Assembly (NCBI RefSeq): GCF_006337165.1
Contig: NZ_CP040896.1
Location: 744,001-808,000, forward strand
Origin: Hymenobacter jejuensis
GTDB taxonomy: Bacteria; Bacteroidota; Bacteroidia; Cytophagales; Hymenobacteraceae
DNA length: 64,000 bases
Reading direction: 5' to 3'
The stretch's first letter is position 1. Each line of letters begins with the position of its first letter. Shown here one piece after another: positions 1-8,571 of this stretch. The position numbers and the translations under genes were made by a program. The notes beneath the pieces are model-generated. The model was not told the DNA's origin and made no database searches. It saw only the letters and a program-made list of their open reading frames with translations.

Positions 1-42
1 TTGTAATCTACCCCAAATCAGCTGCAAGGGCTAGGAACAAGT

Positions 43-87
43 CGGGCCGCGAGCGACTCAGCCAGTAGCTGATTCACCCGCGGCCCG
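43..87. terminator. Possible nested hairpin downstream of the sigma factor gene
   Basis: Inverted repeat CGGGCCGCG (43-51) / CGCGGCCCG (79-87) encloses a smaller hairpin TCAGC-CAGTA-GCTGA (58-72). It lies about 40 nt beyond the stop codon of the minus-strand sigma gene. No T-run follows, so a terminator role is only a guess. The rest of 1-124 shows nothing else. Confidence 0.35.
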
Positions 88-124
88 CGATACGCCCGGG
101 GCGGTTGTACTCTCTCCCTATTCC

Positions 125-640
125 CTACACGCCGGGGGCGTATACCTTCAGAGCGTCTTTAAGCTCTTTACGGGCAATGTGAATACGGTTTTTGACCGTA
201 CCAATCGGAATCTGCAACTTCTCGGCAATCTCCAGATACTTGTAGCCGATGTAGTACATCATAAAGGGCGTACGGTAGTCGGCGCTGAGGCTGGAAATGG
301 CTTCGTTGATGTCGGTGACCACAAAGTCGCTGGTGGCGCCGTTGTGGGTAATGTAGTTCTCGTCGGTGTTGAAGTACTGGAAATACTCCGTGCTGTCAAT
401 ATTGCTATTGCGCTTGGTGATCTTGTTGTAGTTGTTGATGAAGGTGTTGCGCATGATGGTGTACAACCACGCCTTCAAATTGGTACCCGCTTTAAACTTG
501 TCCTTGTTAAGCAACGCCTTGAGCAGAGTTTCTTGTACAAGATCCTTGGCATCGTCGGCATCACGGGTCAGGTTCATGGCCACGGGCTTTAGAGAGTAAG
601 AAATCTTTTGTACTTGATCGGTAAATTCTAAAGAGGTCAT
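125..640 (-). CDS. ECF-family RNA polymerase sigma factor
   Basis: 171 aa, the usual length for an ECF sigma factor. Region 2 lies at about residues 20-85, with the core-binding stretch DADDAKDLVQETLLKAL and the -10-recognition helix around LKAWLYTIMRNTFIN. Region 4 lies at about 110-165, ending in the helix-turn-helix LEIAEKLQIPIGTVKNRIHIAR. It starts at an ATG (638-640). No anti-sigma gene follows it inside the window, which ends 124 bp downstream. It lies 287 bp downstream of a CarH-like regulator and crtZ on the same strand. Sigma-MerR-crt neighbourhoods are common in Bacteroidota carotenoid loci, so a link to pigment control is plausible but inferred. The family assignment is firm; its regulon is unknown. 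Confidence 0.93.
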   Translation of the reverse strand: MTSLEFTDQVQKISYSLKPVAMNLTRDADDAKDLVQETLLKALLNKDKFKAGTNLKAWLYTIMRNTFINNYNKITKRNSNIDSTEYFQYFNTDENYITHNGATSDFVVTDINEAISSLSADYRTPFMMYYIGYKYLEIAEKLQIPIGTVKNRIHIARKELKDALKVYAPGV

Positions 641-671
641 ACTGTTTAGCTTTTCGTGGCAAAAAGTTAAA

Positions 672-679
672 CAAATATA
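672..679 (-). promoter_or_regulatory. Candidate -7 box (TAnnTTTG) of the sigma factor gene
   Basis: The minus strand reads TATATTTG here, a full match to the Bacteroidota -7 consensus TAnnTTTG, about 30 nt upstream of the start codon at 640. No TTG is seen at the usual 17-23 nt further upstream. The rest of 641-927 holds no supported gene. Confidence 0.5.
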
Positions 680-927
680 CGAGAAGATTTAAAAGGTGGG
701 CATAGCTGCCAAAAAATTCTTACCCCCTCCCGCCATTCGTTCGCCTTCCGGGCAAGGTACGTACCACTGCTGTGCTGCGCCGACTTCTGGAGGAGTATTC
801 GCCAAGCACAGAAATTTGGTCTGTGAAACACAGATTTCGCACGATAAAAATCCAACTAAAAAAGCCGTCAGTACCACCAATTGGCGCACCGACGGCCCTA
901 CAAAAAAGTAAAAAAGACAAAAAAATA

Positions 928-1830
928 TTACTGCGCTACCGTAGTAGGGCGCAACTGATCAGCTACGGCCAAGAAATCGGTCATCAAACGCAGCCGCACC
1001 ATGCTGCTCGTGAGCACTAGGTTTTCTTGGTGAGCCAACGGGCCGTAGAGGTACAGCACCGTGTCGGGGCACAGACGGGCCACTCGGTCGATGTACGCTT
1101 GCACTTGGTCGCGCTCAGGCACGGCCGTCATAACGGTGCAGAGAGCGTAGGGCTTGTAGGTTTCGCACACGGCTTCCAGCTCCGCTGACGGAAGATTTTG
1201 CCCCAGGTAGAGCACGTGGTGGCCGCGGGCTCGCAAGGTGTAGTTCATGAAAAGCAACGCCAGTTCGTGCATCTCTCCTTCGGGCAAAAACAGCACCCAC
1301 CGCAGCGACTCGGCCGGCTGCACCGGTACCAAAGCATCGGTAGCGGCCATCAGCTTCTGCCGTAAGATATTGGTTACCAAGTGCTCATGCGCCGGATTGA
1401 CGGTGCCCGCTTGCCACATAATGCCAATGCGTGCCAGAAACGGATAGGCCACGTGCATAAAAGCCTTCTCAAAGCCCAGCTGCTGAATGGTCCAGACGAG
1501 TTGCTTGCACAGATGTAGCTCGTTCATTTCCAGCATCGAAGCCAGCATCGCATTGACCTGCTGCACATGGTCGTGGGCATCGTCGCAGCACGACATAACG
1601 GCCTGTGAAAGCTCTTGCTCGCTGAGTTGGGCCACGCGCGAAATGCGGTAGCCGCGGCCGCACAGCGTCGCCACGTTCAGCAAGCGGCGCAGGTCTTCGT
1701 CGCAATACGTGCGGATGTTGGTAGAGGTACGCACCGGCCGCAGGATGCCATAGCGCTGCTCCCACATTCGGATGGTGTGGGCCTTGATGCCGGAAAGGTT
1801 TTCTAAATCGCTGATCGAAAAGTGTCCCAC
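928..1830 (-). CDS. MerR-family regulator with B12-binding-like domain (CarH/LitR type)
   Basis: 300 aa. Residues 1-70 form a MerR winged helix (ISDLENLSGIKAHTIRMWEQRYGI). The middle is a helical bundle carrying the W-x9-EH signature of CarH photoreceptors (MWQAGTVNPAHEH). The C-terminal half is a Rossmann-like B12-binding domain. Known CarH proteins bind adenosylcobalamin and repress crt genes in the dark. The lower-ligand motif ExHxxG reads E-M-H-E-L-A, so the histidine is present but the glycine is replaced, and the later glycine pair of the fold appears as YGP. Cobalamin binding is therefore uncertain. It lies 13 bp downstream of crtZ on the same strand, so the two are probably co-transcribed. 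Family and pigment link are well supported; light sensing is inference. Confidence 0.88.
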   Translation of the reverse strand: MGHFSISDLENLSGIKAHTIRMWEQRYGILRPVRTSTNIRTYCDEDLRRLLNVATLCGRGYRISRVAQLSEQELSQAVMSCCDDAHDHVQQVNAMLASMLEMNELHLCKQLVWTIQQLGFEKAFMHVAYPFLARIGIMWQAGTVNPAHEHLVTNILRQKLMAATDALVPVQPAESLRWVLFLPEGEMHELALLFMNYTLRARGHHVLYLGQNLPSAELEAVCETYKPYALCTVMTAVPERDQVQAYIDRVARLCPDTVLYLYGPLAHQENLVLTSSMVRLRLMTDFLAVADQLRPTTVAQ

Positions 1831-1843
1831 AAGTTCTGTCCTG

Positions 1844-2344
1844 CTACGAATTCAGCGATGAAGCGCGCCGCATTTTGTTGGTTGGAGCTGGCTTACGCGC
1901 AGCCAGTGAAAAGTATCTTTTTGATACCCAGAGCATTCCAAATTCCTCTGAGCCATCGCGGCCGGTGGTTTTATGGTGCATTTTGTGGGCCATGTTCAGC
2001 GCCCGCAAATACGTATTGCGCGACTTGCGCCAAAACCGAAGTCGGCCGTGAATCAGCACGTCGTGCACGAAAAAATACACCGTGCCGTAGGCCGCGATAC
2101 CAACGCCCACCCAAAACCGCCAGTCTTTCGCATCCGACCCGTAAATGATAAACAGCATCGACAGCGAGCCATAAAACAGGAAAAAGAAATCGTTGCGCTC
2201 GAACCGGTGTGGGTGCCGCACGTGGTGCGAGCGGTGCAAAAACCACAGGGCTCCGTGCAGCACGTATTTGTGCATGAACCAAGCCACGAATTCCATTCCC
2301 AAGAAAGTAGCCGTTGTAACGGCCGCGGCTGCCAGCGTTGTCAT
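1844..2344 (-). CDS. crtZ: Beta-carotene hydroxylase CrtZ
   Basis: 166 aa membrane di-iron hydroxylase of the fatty-acid-hydroxylase superfamily, normally converting beta-carotene to zeaxanthin by hydroxylating the beta-rings. The histidine clusters are all visible: HKYVLH (residues 25-30), HRSHH (37-41), HDVLIH and HKMHH. They are interleaved with hydrophobic segments, the first at about 5-23. The length is normal for CrtZ. It starts at the ATG at 2344 and is followed after 13 bp by the CarH-like regulator. No other crt genes are in the window; they may lie to the left of base 1. The call is very secure from the four histidine motifs. Confidence 0.93.
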   Translation of the reverse strand: MTTLAAAAVTTATFLGMEFVAWFMHKYVLHGALWFLHRSHHVRHPHRFERNDFFFLFYGSLSMLFIIYGSDAKDWRFWVGVGIAAYGTVYFFVHDVLIHGRLRFWRKSRNTYLRALNMAHKMHHKTTGRDGSEEFGMLWVSKRYFSLAARKPAPTNKMRRASSLNS

Positions 2345-2462
2345 GCGTTGCTAACCAAGGCCATAGGCCAGATGTTTTTGATTGGAAGGCGAAAAAGAAA
2401 GTGAGCACAAACGCTTGACGAAGCGCTCGCACTCACCTATTAGGCACTGAAAAGACGCCGGA

Positions 2463-3281
2463 TTAATTTTCCCAGGTAATTTTTTCCTTGTTGAGGAAGG
2501 CCGCAATACCCCGACGGCAGTCAAGGGAGCCGCGGGCTTCGGCGTTCATGTGAGCGGCATAGCGCAGGCTGTCCTCCAAAGGCATTTCGGGGATGCGGGC
2601 CAGCATTTCCTTGGTGATTTCCATGCTCTGAGCCGAGTTCTCGACGCACAATCGGCGCGCAAACTGGTACACTTGGTCGGCCAGCTCTTCCTGCGGCACC
2701 AAGAAATTGACCAAGCCAAAATCGGCGGCCTGCTGCGCGTTGATGATGTCGCCGGTGAGCAGCAACTGCTTGGTGCGGGCCTCCCCTATTTTGCGCAGTA
2801 AAAACACGCTCACAATGGCCGGCAAAAAGCCGATTTTTACCTCCGTATAGCCAAATTTGGCTTCCGGGACGGCAAATGCAAAGTCGCAGATGGTGGCCAG
2901 GCCGCAGCCGCCCGCCAACGCATGGCCCTGCACCTGCCCGATCACCACTTTGTTCAGCGTATAGATTTGGTGAAAAAGCTGCATCAGGTGCGTCGAGTCG
3001 GCTAGGTTATCGGTGTAGCCAAACCCTTGCAGCTCCTGAATGTAGGCCAAATCGGCACCGGCGCAGAAGACCTTGCCCTCGGCGCGCAGCACAATGACTT
3101 TGCACAGGTCATCTTCTTCGGCAAACGCAAACGCCTGTTTCAGTTCCGATACCATATCGGAACTCAACGCATTGCGCTTGTCGGGGCGGTTGAGCGTAAC
3201 GTAGCCAATCGCGTCGCGGCATTCGTAGCGAATGTAGCGCAGCGCTTCCAGCTCCTCAGTAGGCATGTTGATGTTGTCCAT
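2463..3281 (-). CDS. Enoyl-CoA hydratase/isomerase family protein (crotonase fold)
   Basis: 272 aa, normal for the family. The oxyanion-hole stretches are visible as KVFCAGADL and GHALAGGCGLA. The glutamate equivalent to rat hydratase E164 is kept (FGYTEVKIG), while the position equivalent to E144 (usually GGGCELA) is glycine. Single-glutamate crotonases include isomerases and some hydratases; methylglutaconyl-CoA hydratase of leucine breakdown is one possibility, but the substrate cannot be fixed from sequence. The C-terminal helices ending CRRGIAAFLNK are typical. No CoA-pathway gene is adjacent. A TACGTTTG box lies about 97 nt upstream on the same strand. Confidence 0.9.
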   Translation of the reverse strand: MDNINMPTEELEALRYIRYECRDAIGYVTLNRPDKRNALSSDMVSELKQAFAFAEEDDLCKVIVLRAEGKVFCAGADLAYIQELQGFGYTDNLADSTHLMQLFHQIYTLNKVVIGQVQGHALAGGCGLATICDFAFAVPEAKFGYTEVKIGFLPAIVSVFLLRKIGEARTKQLLLTGDIINAQQAADFGLVNFLVPQEELADQVYQFARRLCVENSAQSMEITKEMLARIPEMPLEDSLRYAAHMNAEARGSLDCRRGIAAFLNKEKITWEN

Positions 3282-3377
3282 GGTCGTCGTGGCTAAGCGA
3301 TGCTGAAAGAATCGAGCGGTGCAGCAGATTCCGTTATCTACCTCACACTCAACGCCCTTTCAGCAGATCGGTAAATT

Positions 3378-3385
3378 CAAACGTA
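3378..3385 (-). promoter_or_regulatory. Candidate -7 box of the crotonase gene
   Basis: The minus strand reads TACGTTTG, matching TAnnTTTG, about 97 nt upstream of the start at 3281. No properly spaced -33 TTG is seen. Confidence 0.4.
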
Positions 3386-3467
3386 ACAAAAATGGTGCTA
3401 CGAAGAAACTATATAGCGCAACAGCTGAGTTGGACGTTGCGGCTACATCAAGATATACGTAAAATCT

Positions 3468-5693
3468 CTAGTCACGGACCTTTCTTGTGAAAGCGCCGCT
3501 TTTTGCTACGTCATATACCTGTAAACCAGCTTCTTGCAAAGCAACAGTTTGTTTTGCTGCATACCAGAACTTGCAGGAGGAGTCCAGCACCACCGTGGCC
3601 GTATGCCCAAACAGCACGGCGAGTTCTTCGGGGCGCACGCGGGCGTTGCGCCGAAGCACCACCACATCTACCGGGTACGGCTGCCGGGCCCCCTCCACTC
3701 TTCCCGAAACGAACGCCACGCGCAGCCCGTGCCAGACGGTCAGCACCAGCCCGTCGGTAGCGCATGTGGCAGGCACGGCCGTATCATGCCAACCCGCTTG
3801 ATAGGCAACCTGTTGCATCTGGTGCTCCACCAGCCCCGGCTCAATATGATACGCACGTCCGGCTCCCGAGAGCGGCAAGGAGTCTGGAGTAACTATTTGT
3901 GAGACAGACCCTTGCCAAAATCCACATACCGACCGATGTGGCACATTGTACACAATAAACTGCGCTTCCTTGCCCAACTGACGCTCGGCCCACACCCGAC
4001 TTCCGGTAAACATCGCGAGCAGAGCACACGCCACACCCAGCCACGGCAACCGGTGCAAGGCCAGAAAAGCGAGTAAAGCCAGAATCACGGCAAACAGCAG
4101 CCCCGTTTGCGCCGGGGTAAGGTGAATTCCGGTTATGAGAGCATTGGGCAATTGGCGGCCAATCCAGAAAATATATTCGTTGAACAGCCAAATGGTGCGC
4201 TCAAACAGCCACGCCACCGTCCGGGGCAGCCAATCGAGAAAAGCGGCAGCGGGCATTACAAGCTGAATAGCCGCCACAAGCCCTTTGATCGCCAGCAACC
4301 CAACGCCCACCACCACGGCCAACGACGAAATGGGCACCGCCACCAGATTAGACAGCAAAAAGCTGAGCGGAAACTGGTGAAAATAATACAGGCCTAACGG
4401 GAACGTAGCCACCTGCGCTGCCAGCGACAACGCCACAGCCTGCCACACCCAATCGGCTACCCAACCGGCCCATTTCCAACTTCGTTGCACCGCCTGCGAT
4501 TGCCAGCTGCGCAGCCGACTAGCCGCTAAATCTTTGAAATCAACCCATTTGGCAATACGAGGCTGCAAATACACGATGCTTAGCACAGCTAGAAATGACA
4601 GCTGAAAACCTACATCGGCCAGCAGGTACGGGTTGTAGCAGAGCAGCACGAAAGCCGCCACGGCCAGCGTGTTGTACATGTTACTCTGCCGGTTGAAGGC
4701 ACGCCCCATGATCACGAAGGTGAACATCGTGGCCGCGCGCAGCACCGACGCCGACGCACCCGTCACGAAGGCGTAGCCCCAAATTACCACCAACCCCACG
4801 GCCGCCGACCAATACCGAAAACCGCGTGTAGCCCCGAAAAACCGCGTCAACACCCACATGAACACCGTAAGCAGCAAGCCCACCTGCAACCCCGACACGG
4901 CCATGATGTGGGTGGTACCGGTGTTGGCATACGCCTGTTTGGTTTCCTGATCGACGTCGTCTTTGAGGCCCAATACCAAGGCCGAAGCCAACGCGTATTC
5001 GCGCGGGCTCTTGACGTAATGCCGAAATACGCCGTCCAGCGTGCGAGCCGTGCGCAGGCTAAGCGCTTTTACGTAGCTCGGCGGCTGAAAACCGAGGAGT
5101 CGGTATTGATCGGCACCAATAAACTGCTGATGAAAAATCTGGTGGTAGCCGAGGTAGCGCCGGTAGTCGAACTCGCCCGGATTGAGCGGCGACCTGGCCG
5201 GCTGTGGCGCGCCGCGCACCAGCCACACGTCACCGTAGCGGGGTGCTGCTCCAGCAGACCGGCGCATCACCGTAACCCGAACGCTGCCTTCCGCAGCGTG
5301 CCAACGGCCTCCTATTCGCACCGCCGAAATTCGTAACGTGGTGGCGTAAGTTGTCGGGCGCGGCGCCACATAATCGTCTACCACGGCGCTGTAAAATTCC
5401 ACCGTGCCCGGCAAGCGGCCAAAATGCGTCGCCGCCCGCGATTCAGTTGCGTACTGCGTCAGGGCAAGACCGGCAGTGTACACGCAAAGCACGGCCAGCA
5501 AACCCGCTGCGTCCGTAAATACGGGCGCCAGTTGGCGGTTCGCCCACGTTTGCAACGCCATGAAAATCAACACCAAGCCGACCAGCGGCCACAGCATCGG
5601 CGGCAGCGCCTCTCCAACGTACAGATAGGTAAGAATGCCCGCCGCCAGCGCAAGCGTGAGGCGAACAAAGGCGTAGGGCGCCCAGCGAATCAT
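3468..5693 (-). CDS. comEC: ComEC/Rec2-family DNA uptake channel protein
   Basis: 741 aa. It begins with N-terminal membrane helices and a DUF4131-like extracytoplasmic domain (about residues 30-200). The competence (transmembrane) domain spans about 230-560, recognisable from stretches such as NTGTTHIMAVSGLQVG and the run of hydrophobic helices. ComEC carries single-stranded DNA across the inner membrane in natural transformation. The C-terminal domain (about 590-741) aligns in position with the usual metallo-beta-lactamase-like domain but lacks any HxHxDH motif, so it is probably not a nuclease; this is common in Bacteroidota ComEC as I know them. It is a single gene with no other competence gene nearby. 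Confidence 0.9.
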   Translation of the reverse strand: MIRWAPYAFVRLTLALAAGILTYLYVGEALPPMLWPLVGLVLIFMALQTWANRQLAPVFTDAAGLLAVLCVYTAGLALTQYATESRAATHFGRLPGTVEFYSAVVDDYVAPRPTTYATTLRISAVRIGGRWHAAEGSVRVTVMRRSAGAAPRYGDVWLVRGAPQPARSPLNPGEFDYRRYLGYHQIFHQQFIGADQYRLLGFQPPSYVKALSLRTARTLDGVFRHYVKSPREYALASALVLGLKDDVDQETKQAYANTGTTHIMAVSGLQVGLLLTVFMWVLTRFFGATRGFRYWSAAVGLVVIWGYAFVTGASASVLRAATMFTFVIMGRAFNRQSNMYNTLAVAAFVLLCYNPYLLADVGFQLSFLAVLSIVYLQPRIAKWVDFKDLAASRLRSWQSQAVQRSWKWAGWVADWVWQAVALSLAAQVATFPLGLYYFHQFPLSFLLSNLVAVPISSLAVVVGVGLLAIKGLVAAIQLVMPAAAFLDWLPRTVAWLFERTIWLFNEYIFWIGRQLPNALITGIHLTPAQTGLLFAVILALLAFLALHRLPWLGVACALLAMFTGSRVWAERQLGKEAQFIVYNVPHRSVCGFWQGSVSQIVTPDSLPLSGAGRAYHIEPGLVEHQMQQVAYQAGWHDTAVPATCATDGLVLTVWHGLRVAFVSGRVEGARQPYPVDVVVLRRNARVRPEELAVLFGHTATVVLDSSCKFWYAAKQTVALQEAGLQVYDVAKSGAFTRKVRD

Positions 5694-5781
5694 GAGGTAG
5701 AAATAAAAAATAAAAGCACGCTGATAAGGAAATCTACTTGGAGGTGGCAGCTTCGCGCAGCCAATACATTATTACAAATAT

Positions 5782-5799
5782 TTGACTATCAATTGTTTA
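5782..5799 (+). repeat. Dispersed 18-bp motif, copy 1
   Basis: TTGACTATCAA followed by four bases and TTA. It overlaps the stop codon of the GNAT gene. The motif is described in the findings. Confidence 0.6.
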
Positions 5800-6241
5800 T
5801 AAGTTTATCGCGCCATTCCATTTGAAAATGTTCAATGTCGCATTCCGTAAACTGCTCGCCTACTTTCTCGAAGCCGTGGCGCTCGTAAAACGGGATGGCC
5901 CGAAGCTGAGCATTCAAATACACAGTAGCCTCAGGGTGAGCAACTTGCACGTCGCGCAGCACAGCGTTCAGCAGCGCGGCACCTGCCTGCTGGCTGCGAT
6001 ACTTGTCCAGCACCGCAAAGCGCTCTAGTTTCACGCCGTTGGCAGTGCGGCGCCAGCGCGCCGCGCCAACGGGGGTACCATCATCCGTCCGTACCAAGTA
6101 ATGGTGCGCATCGGTGCGGTCGTGCTCGTCATTTTCGGCTTCGACTGGCACGCCTTGTTCCTCCACAAATACGGTGCGGCGAATGGTTAGCGCGGCTTCC
6201 AGATCTTCGGGCGCGGTGACGGACTGTGCATTCATAAACAA
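5789..6241 (-). CDS. GNAT-family N-acetyltransferase, ElaA-like
   Basis: 150 aa single-domain GNAT. The N-terminal part (LTIRRTVFVEEQGVPVEAE) is typical of the ElaA-type group of predicted acyltransferases. The acetyl-CoA pyrophosphate loop Q-x-x-G-x-A is visible in YRSQQAGAALL (about residues 82-92), and the C-terminal IPFYERHGFEKVGEQF is the standard beta6-alpha4 segment. The ATG at 6241 is used; a second ATG two codons later is equally possible. The substrate is unknown. The stop codon overlaps a copy of the dispersed 18-bp motif. It is separated from phoH upstream by a strong hairpin. Confidence 0.9.
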   Translation of the reverse strand: MFMNAQSVTAPEDLEAALTIRRTVFVEEQGVPVEAENDEHDRTDAHHYLVRTDDGTPVGAARWRRTANGVKLERFAVLDKYRSQQAGAALLNAVLRDVQVAHPEATVYLNAQLRAIPFYERHGFEKVGEQFTECDIEHFQMEWRDKLINN

Positions 6242-6334
6242 CTGATTATAAACATTATACTGCGGATTGTGCTGCTCGTTTTAGTGTTCAGCTTCTTCCA
6301 GACGTACGACGCTACGAAAGTAATACCGTAGGAA

Positions 6335-6380
6335 AGACAAAAGAAAAGCCGCTTTGTGGAAAGCGGCTTTTCTTTTGTCT
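6335..6380. terminator. Long perfect terminator hairpin between phoH and the GNAT gene
   Basis: 20-bp perfect stem (6335-6354 / 6361-6380) with a 6-nt loop. The outer part of the stem is A-rich on one side and T-rich on the other, so it can work as a terminator on either strand. It lies 52 nt beyond the phoH stop. Confidence 0.85.
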
Positions 6381-6431
6381 TAAGCTGAGTCGAACTCAGC
6401 CCTTAATCACAAAGGCTTGACAACCAAGATT

Positions 6432-7523
6432 TTACATCTGTTGCTCATGATTAACGGGCAGCTCTTGCATGCCGTCGTCTTCGCGGCGCACATCAGGGTG
6501 CTGGTCCGGACGGTCGTTGCGGGGGCGGTACTCGCGAATGGGCCGTTGGGCCTGATCGCGTTGCTGTTGCACGTCGAAACGGTCGTAGGCCTGCACAATC
6601 TCTTTCACCAAGCGGTGACGCACCACGTCGTCGGCAGTCATCTCGACAAATCCGATGCCGCGCACATCCTTCAGAATATCAAGGGCTTGGATCAAGCCTG
6701 ATTTCTGCTTGGTGGGCAAGTCAATCTGCGAGCGGTCGCCGTTGACCATTACTTTCGCTGAAGGGCCCATGCGCGTCAGGAACATTTTGAGCTGCGAGGG
6801 CGTGGTATTCTGGGCCTCGTCGAGCAGAACGAACGCGTTGTTCAGCGTGCGGCCGCGCATGTAGGCCAGCGGGGCGATTTCGATGATCTTGTTTTCCTGG
6901 TAGAATTTCAGCTTTTCAGCCGGAATCATGTCTTCCAAGGCATCGTAAATCGGGCGCAGGTATGGATCGACCTTTTCCTTCATGTCGCCGGGCAAAAAGC
7001 CTAGGTTCTCCCCGGCTTCGACCACGGGGCGCGAAATGATGATCTTCTTGACCTCCTTATTCTTAAGTGCCCGCACGGCCAACGCCACCGACACGTAGGT
7101 TTTGCCCGTACCGGCCGGCCCAAGCGCAAAGGTCAGGTCGTTTTTCATGACGGCATCGACGAGGCGCTGCTGATTGGGCGTTTTGGCTTTGATAACGCCG
7201 CCTTTGGCCCCGAACACGATCACGTCGGCAATGGGCGCCGTGGCCATGATGCGCTCCTGCTGCTCGTCGTCGGCGGCGCCTATGTATTCGCTTATCGTGC
7301 GATCCGTGATTTGTCCGTACTGATGATAATGCTCGATGAGCGATGATAAAATCTCGTTGATTCGGGTAATAACGTGGGTTTGCCCCTGAATCTTGATCTC
7401 GTTGCCGCGCGAAATTATCTTGCTACCCGGAAAAGCGGCCGCAAGCTGGCGGATGTTCTGGTTATCAGGTCCCAGGAAATCGACGAGGGATACGTTTTCA
7501 AGCGTGATGACTTTCTCGACCAA
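6432..7523 (-). CDS. phoH: PhoH-like ATPase
   Basis: 363 aa. An N-terminal KH-like segment (about 30-60: SRGNEIKIQGQTHVITRI) is followed by the PhoH P-loop ATPase domain with Walker A GPAGTGKT at 135-142 and Walker B VLLDEAQN near 225. PhoH2-type proteins couple ATP use to RNA handling; the precise role in this group is not known. The start is a TTG (7521-7523), chosen because the N-terminus MVEKVITLENVSL matches what I recall for Bacteroidota PhoH and no nearby ATG fits. The C-terminal tail is basic and glutamine-rich. It is divergent from the SAM hydrolase gene. Confidence 0.92.
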   Translation of the reverse strand: MVEKVITLENVSLVDFLGPDNQNIRQLAAAFPGSKIISRGNEIKIQGQTHVITRINEILSSLIEHYHQYGQITDRTISEYIGAADDEQQERIMATAPIADVIVFGAKGGVIKAKTPNQQRLVDAVMKNDLTFALGPAGTGKTYVSVALAVRALKNKEVKKIIISRPVVEAGENLGFLPGDMKEKVDPYLRPIYDALEDMIPAEKLKFYQENKIIEIAPLAYMRGRTLNNAFVLLDEAQNTTPSQLKMFLTRMGPSAKVMVNGDRSQIDLPTKQKSGLIQALDILKDVRGIGFVEMTADDVVRHRLVKEIVQAYDRFDVQQQRDQAQRPIREYRPRNDRPDQHPDVRREDDGMQELPVNHEQQM

Positions 7524-7595
7524 ACTGAGGTGTTTTTAACTAGGTGGAAATAAGGTAGAACCAGAAAGGGGGCCGTTAGTTCAAGGGATTTCGTC

Positions 7596-7603
7596 TACTT
7601 TTG
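7596..7603 (+). promoter_or_regulatory. Candidate -7 box of the SAM hydrolase gene
   Basis: TACTTTTG matches TAnnTTTG and lies about 50 nt before the ATG at 7654, in the divergent phoH intergenic region. No TTG is found at the standard distance. Confidence 0.5.
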
Positions 7604-7653
7604 CCGCCCTTACACAGGGTAAACAATAGTACGAATAACTCAGGATTTCCGGC

Positions 7654-8430
7654 ATGGGGCTGCTTACGTTTCTGTCCGACTTTGGCTACCGCGACCACTA
7701 CGTGGCCGCCGTAAAAGCGCGGATTCTGCATCTGGCCCCCACCCAACCCGTGCTGGACATTACGCACGGTATCGAACCCTTTAACATCGCGCACGCCGTT
7801 CACGTTCTAAATGCGGTCTTTCGTGATTTTCCGGCGGGTACGGTGCACTTGGTGGGCGTCAACGATTTGGGCGGGCCGCGCGGGGCGTGGCATGCCGCGC
7901 TGTTTGAGGGTCATTATTTTGTAGCTGCCGACAACGGTATTTTGGCCCTGCTCACCGACGGCCAGCCCGAAGAATTGGTGCGGTTGGCTGCTACGCCTAC
8001 GTCCTCTCCCACCCGCGACGTACTCACGCCGGCTGCTGTGTACTTAGCTGGCGGTGGCGCTCTCACTGATTTGGGGCCGCCTCCTACCGAATATTATCAG
8101 TTGATGAACCGGCAGCTGCGCCTGCAAGATCACCGGATCACGGGTCACGTGGTACACGTCGATCACTATGGCAACTTGATTACGAATATCACCCGCGCTT
8201 CTGTCGAGGCGGTGGGCCACGGCCGCCCCTGCACCATTCACTTTGCCCGCGAAACCGTGCGCGACGTGGTGCCCCATTTCCAAGCTGCTGATCCCGGCGA
8301 CGCCGTGTGCATTTTCAACAGCCAGAATATGCTGTGCATCGGCGTGAACCAAGGTAATGCGTCGGAGTTGCTGGGCCTGCATTTCGACTCGCAGGTTGAT
8401 GTACGCTTTCCAGCTGAAAGCCAGGCTTGA
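7654..8430 (+). CDS. S-adenosyl-L-methionine hydrolase (adenosine-forming), DUF62 family
   Basis: 258 aa. The N-terminal motif FLSDFGYRDHYVAAVKA, the ADNGIL motif and the C-terminal VDHYGNLITNI are diagnostic of the SAM hydroxide adenosyltransferase (former DUF62) family, relatives of fluorinases that use water to split SAM into adenosine and methionine. Length and domain order are standard. It begins at ATG 7654, is divergent from phoH, and is followed after 141 bp by a small ABM-domain gene. The cellular reason for SAM hydrolysis is not established for this family. Confidence 0.9.
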   Translation: MGLLTFLSDFGYRDHYVAAVKARILHLAPTQPVLDITHGIEPFNIAHAVHVLNAVFRDFPAGTVHLVGVNDLGGPRGAWHAALFEGHYFVAADNGILALLTDGQPEELVRLAATPTSSPTRDVLTPAAVYLAGGGALTDLGPPPTEYYQLMNRQLRLQDHRITGHVVHVDHYGNLITNITRASVEAVGHGRPCTIHFARETVRDVVPHFQAADPGDAVCIFNSQNMLCIGVNQGNASELLGLHFDSQVDVRFPAESQA

Positions 8431-8463
8431 GGCTTTGAATCGAAGCAATCAGTCTATATCTAT

Positions 8464-8481
8464 TTGATTATCATGTATTTA
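8464..8481 (+). repeat. Dispersed 18-bp motif, one core mismatch
   Basis: TTGATTATCAT, four bases, TTA, in the AT-rich gap after the SAM hydrolase gene. One core base differs from the consensus. Confidence 0.45.
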
Positions 8482-8571
8482 TGTTTGTTTTTATATTATG
8501 TTAAGTAATTTCGGACATCCTGGCAGTCATCCCGAAAGCCAAGAACCACTGCTTTTCAAACCGTTATAGTA

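Noticed and set aside
179..592. Plus-strand 137-codon frame
   Set aside because: It is antisense to a clear ECF sigma factor and has no recognisable motif.
3799..3816. TTGATAGGCAA-N4-TTG in comEC as another copy of the dispersed motif
   Set aside because: One core mismatch in a coding stretch with ordinary codons; too weak to tell from chance. TTGACAACCAA-N4-TTA at 6417 was set aside for the same reason.
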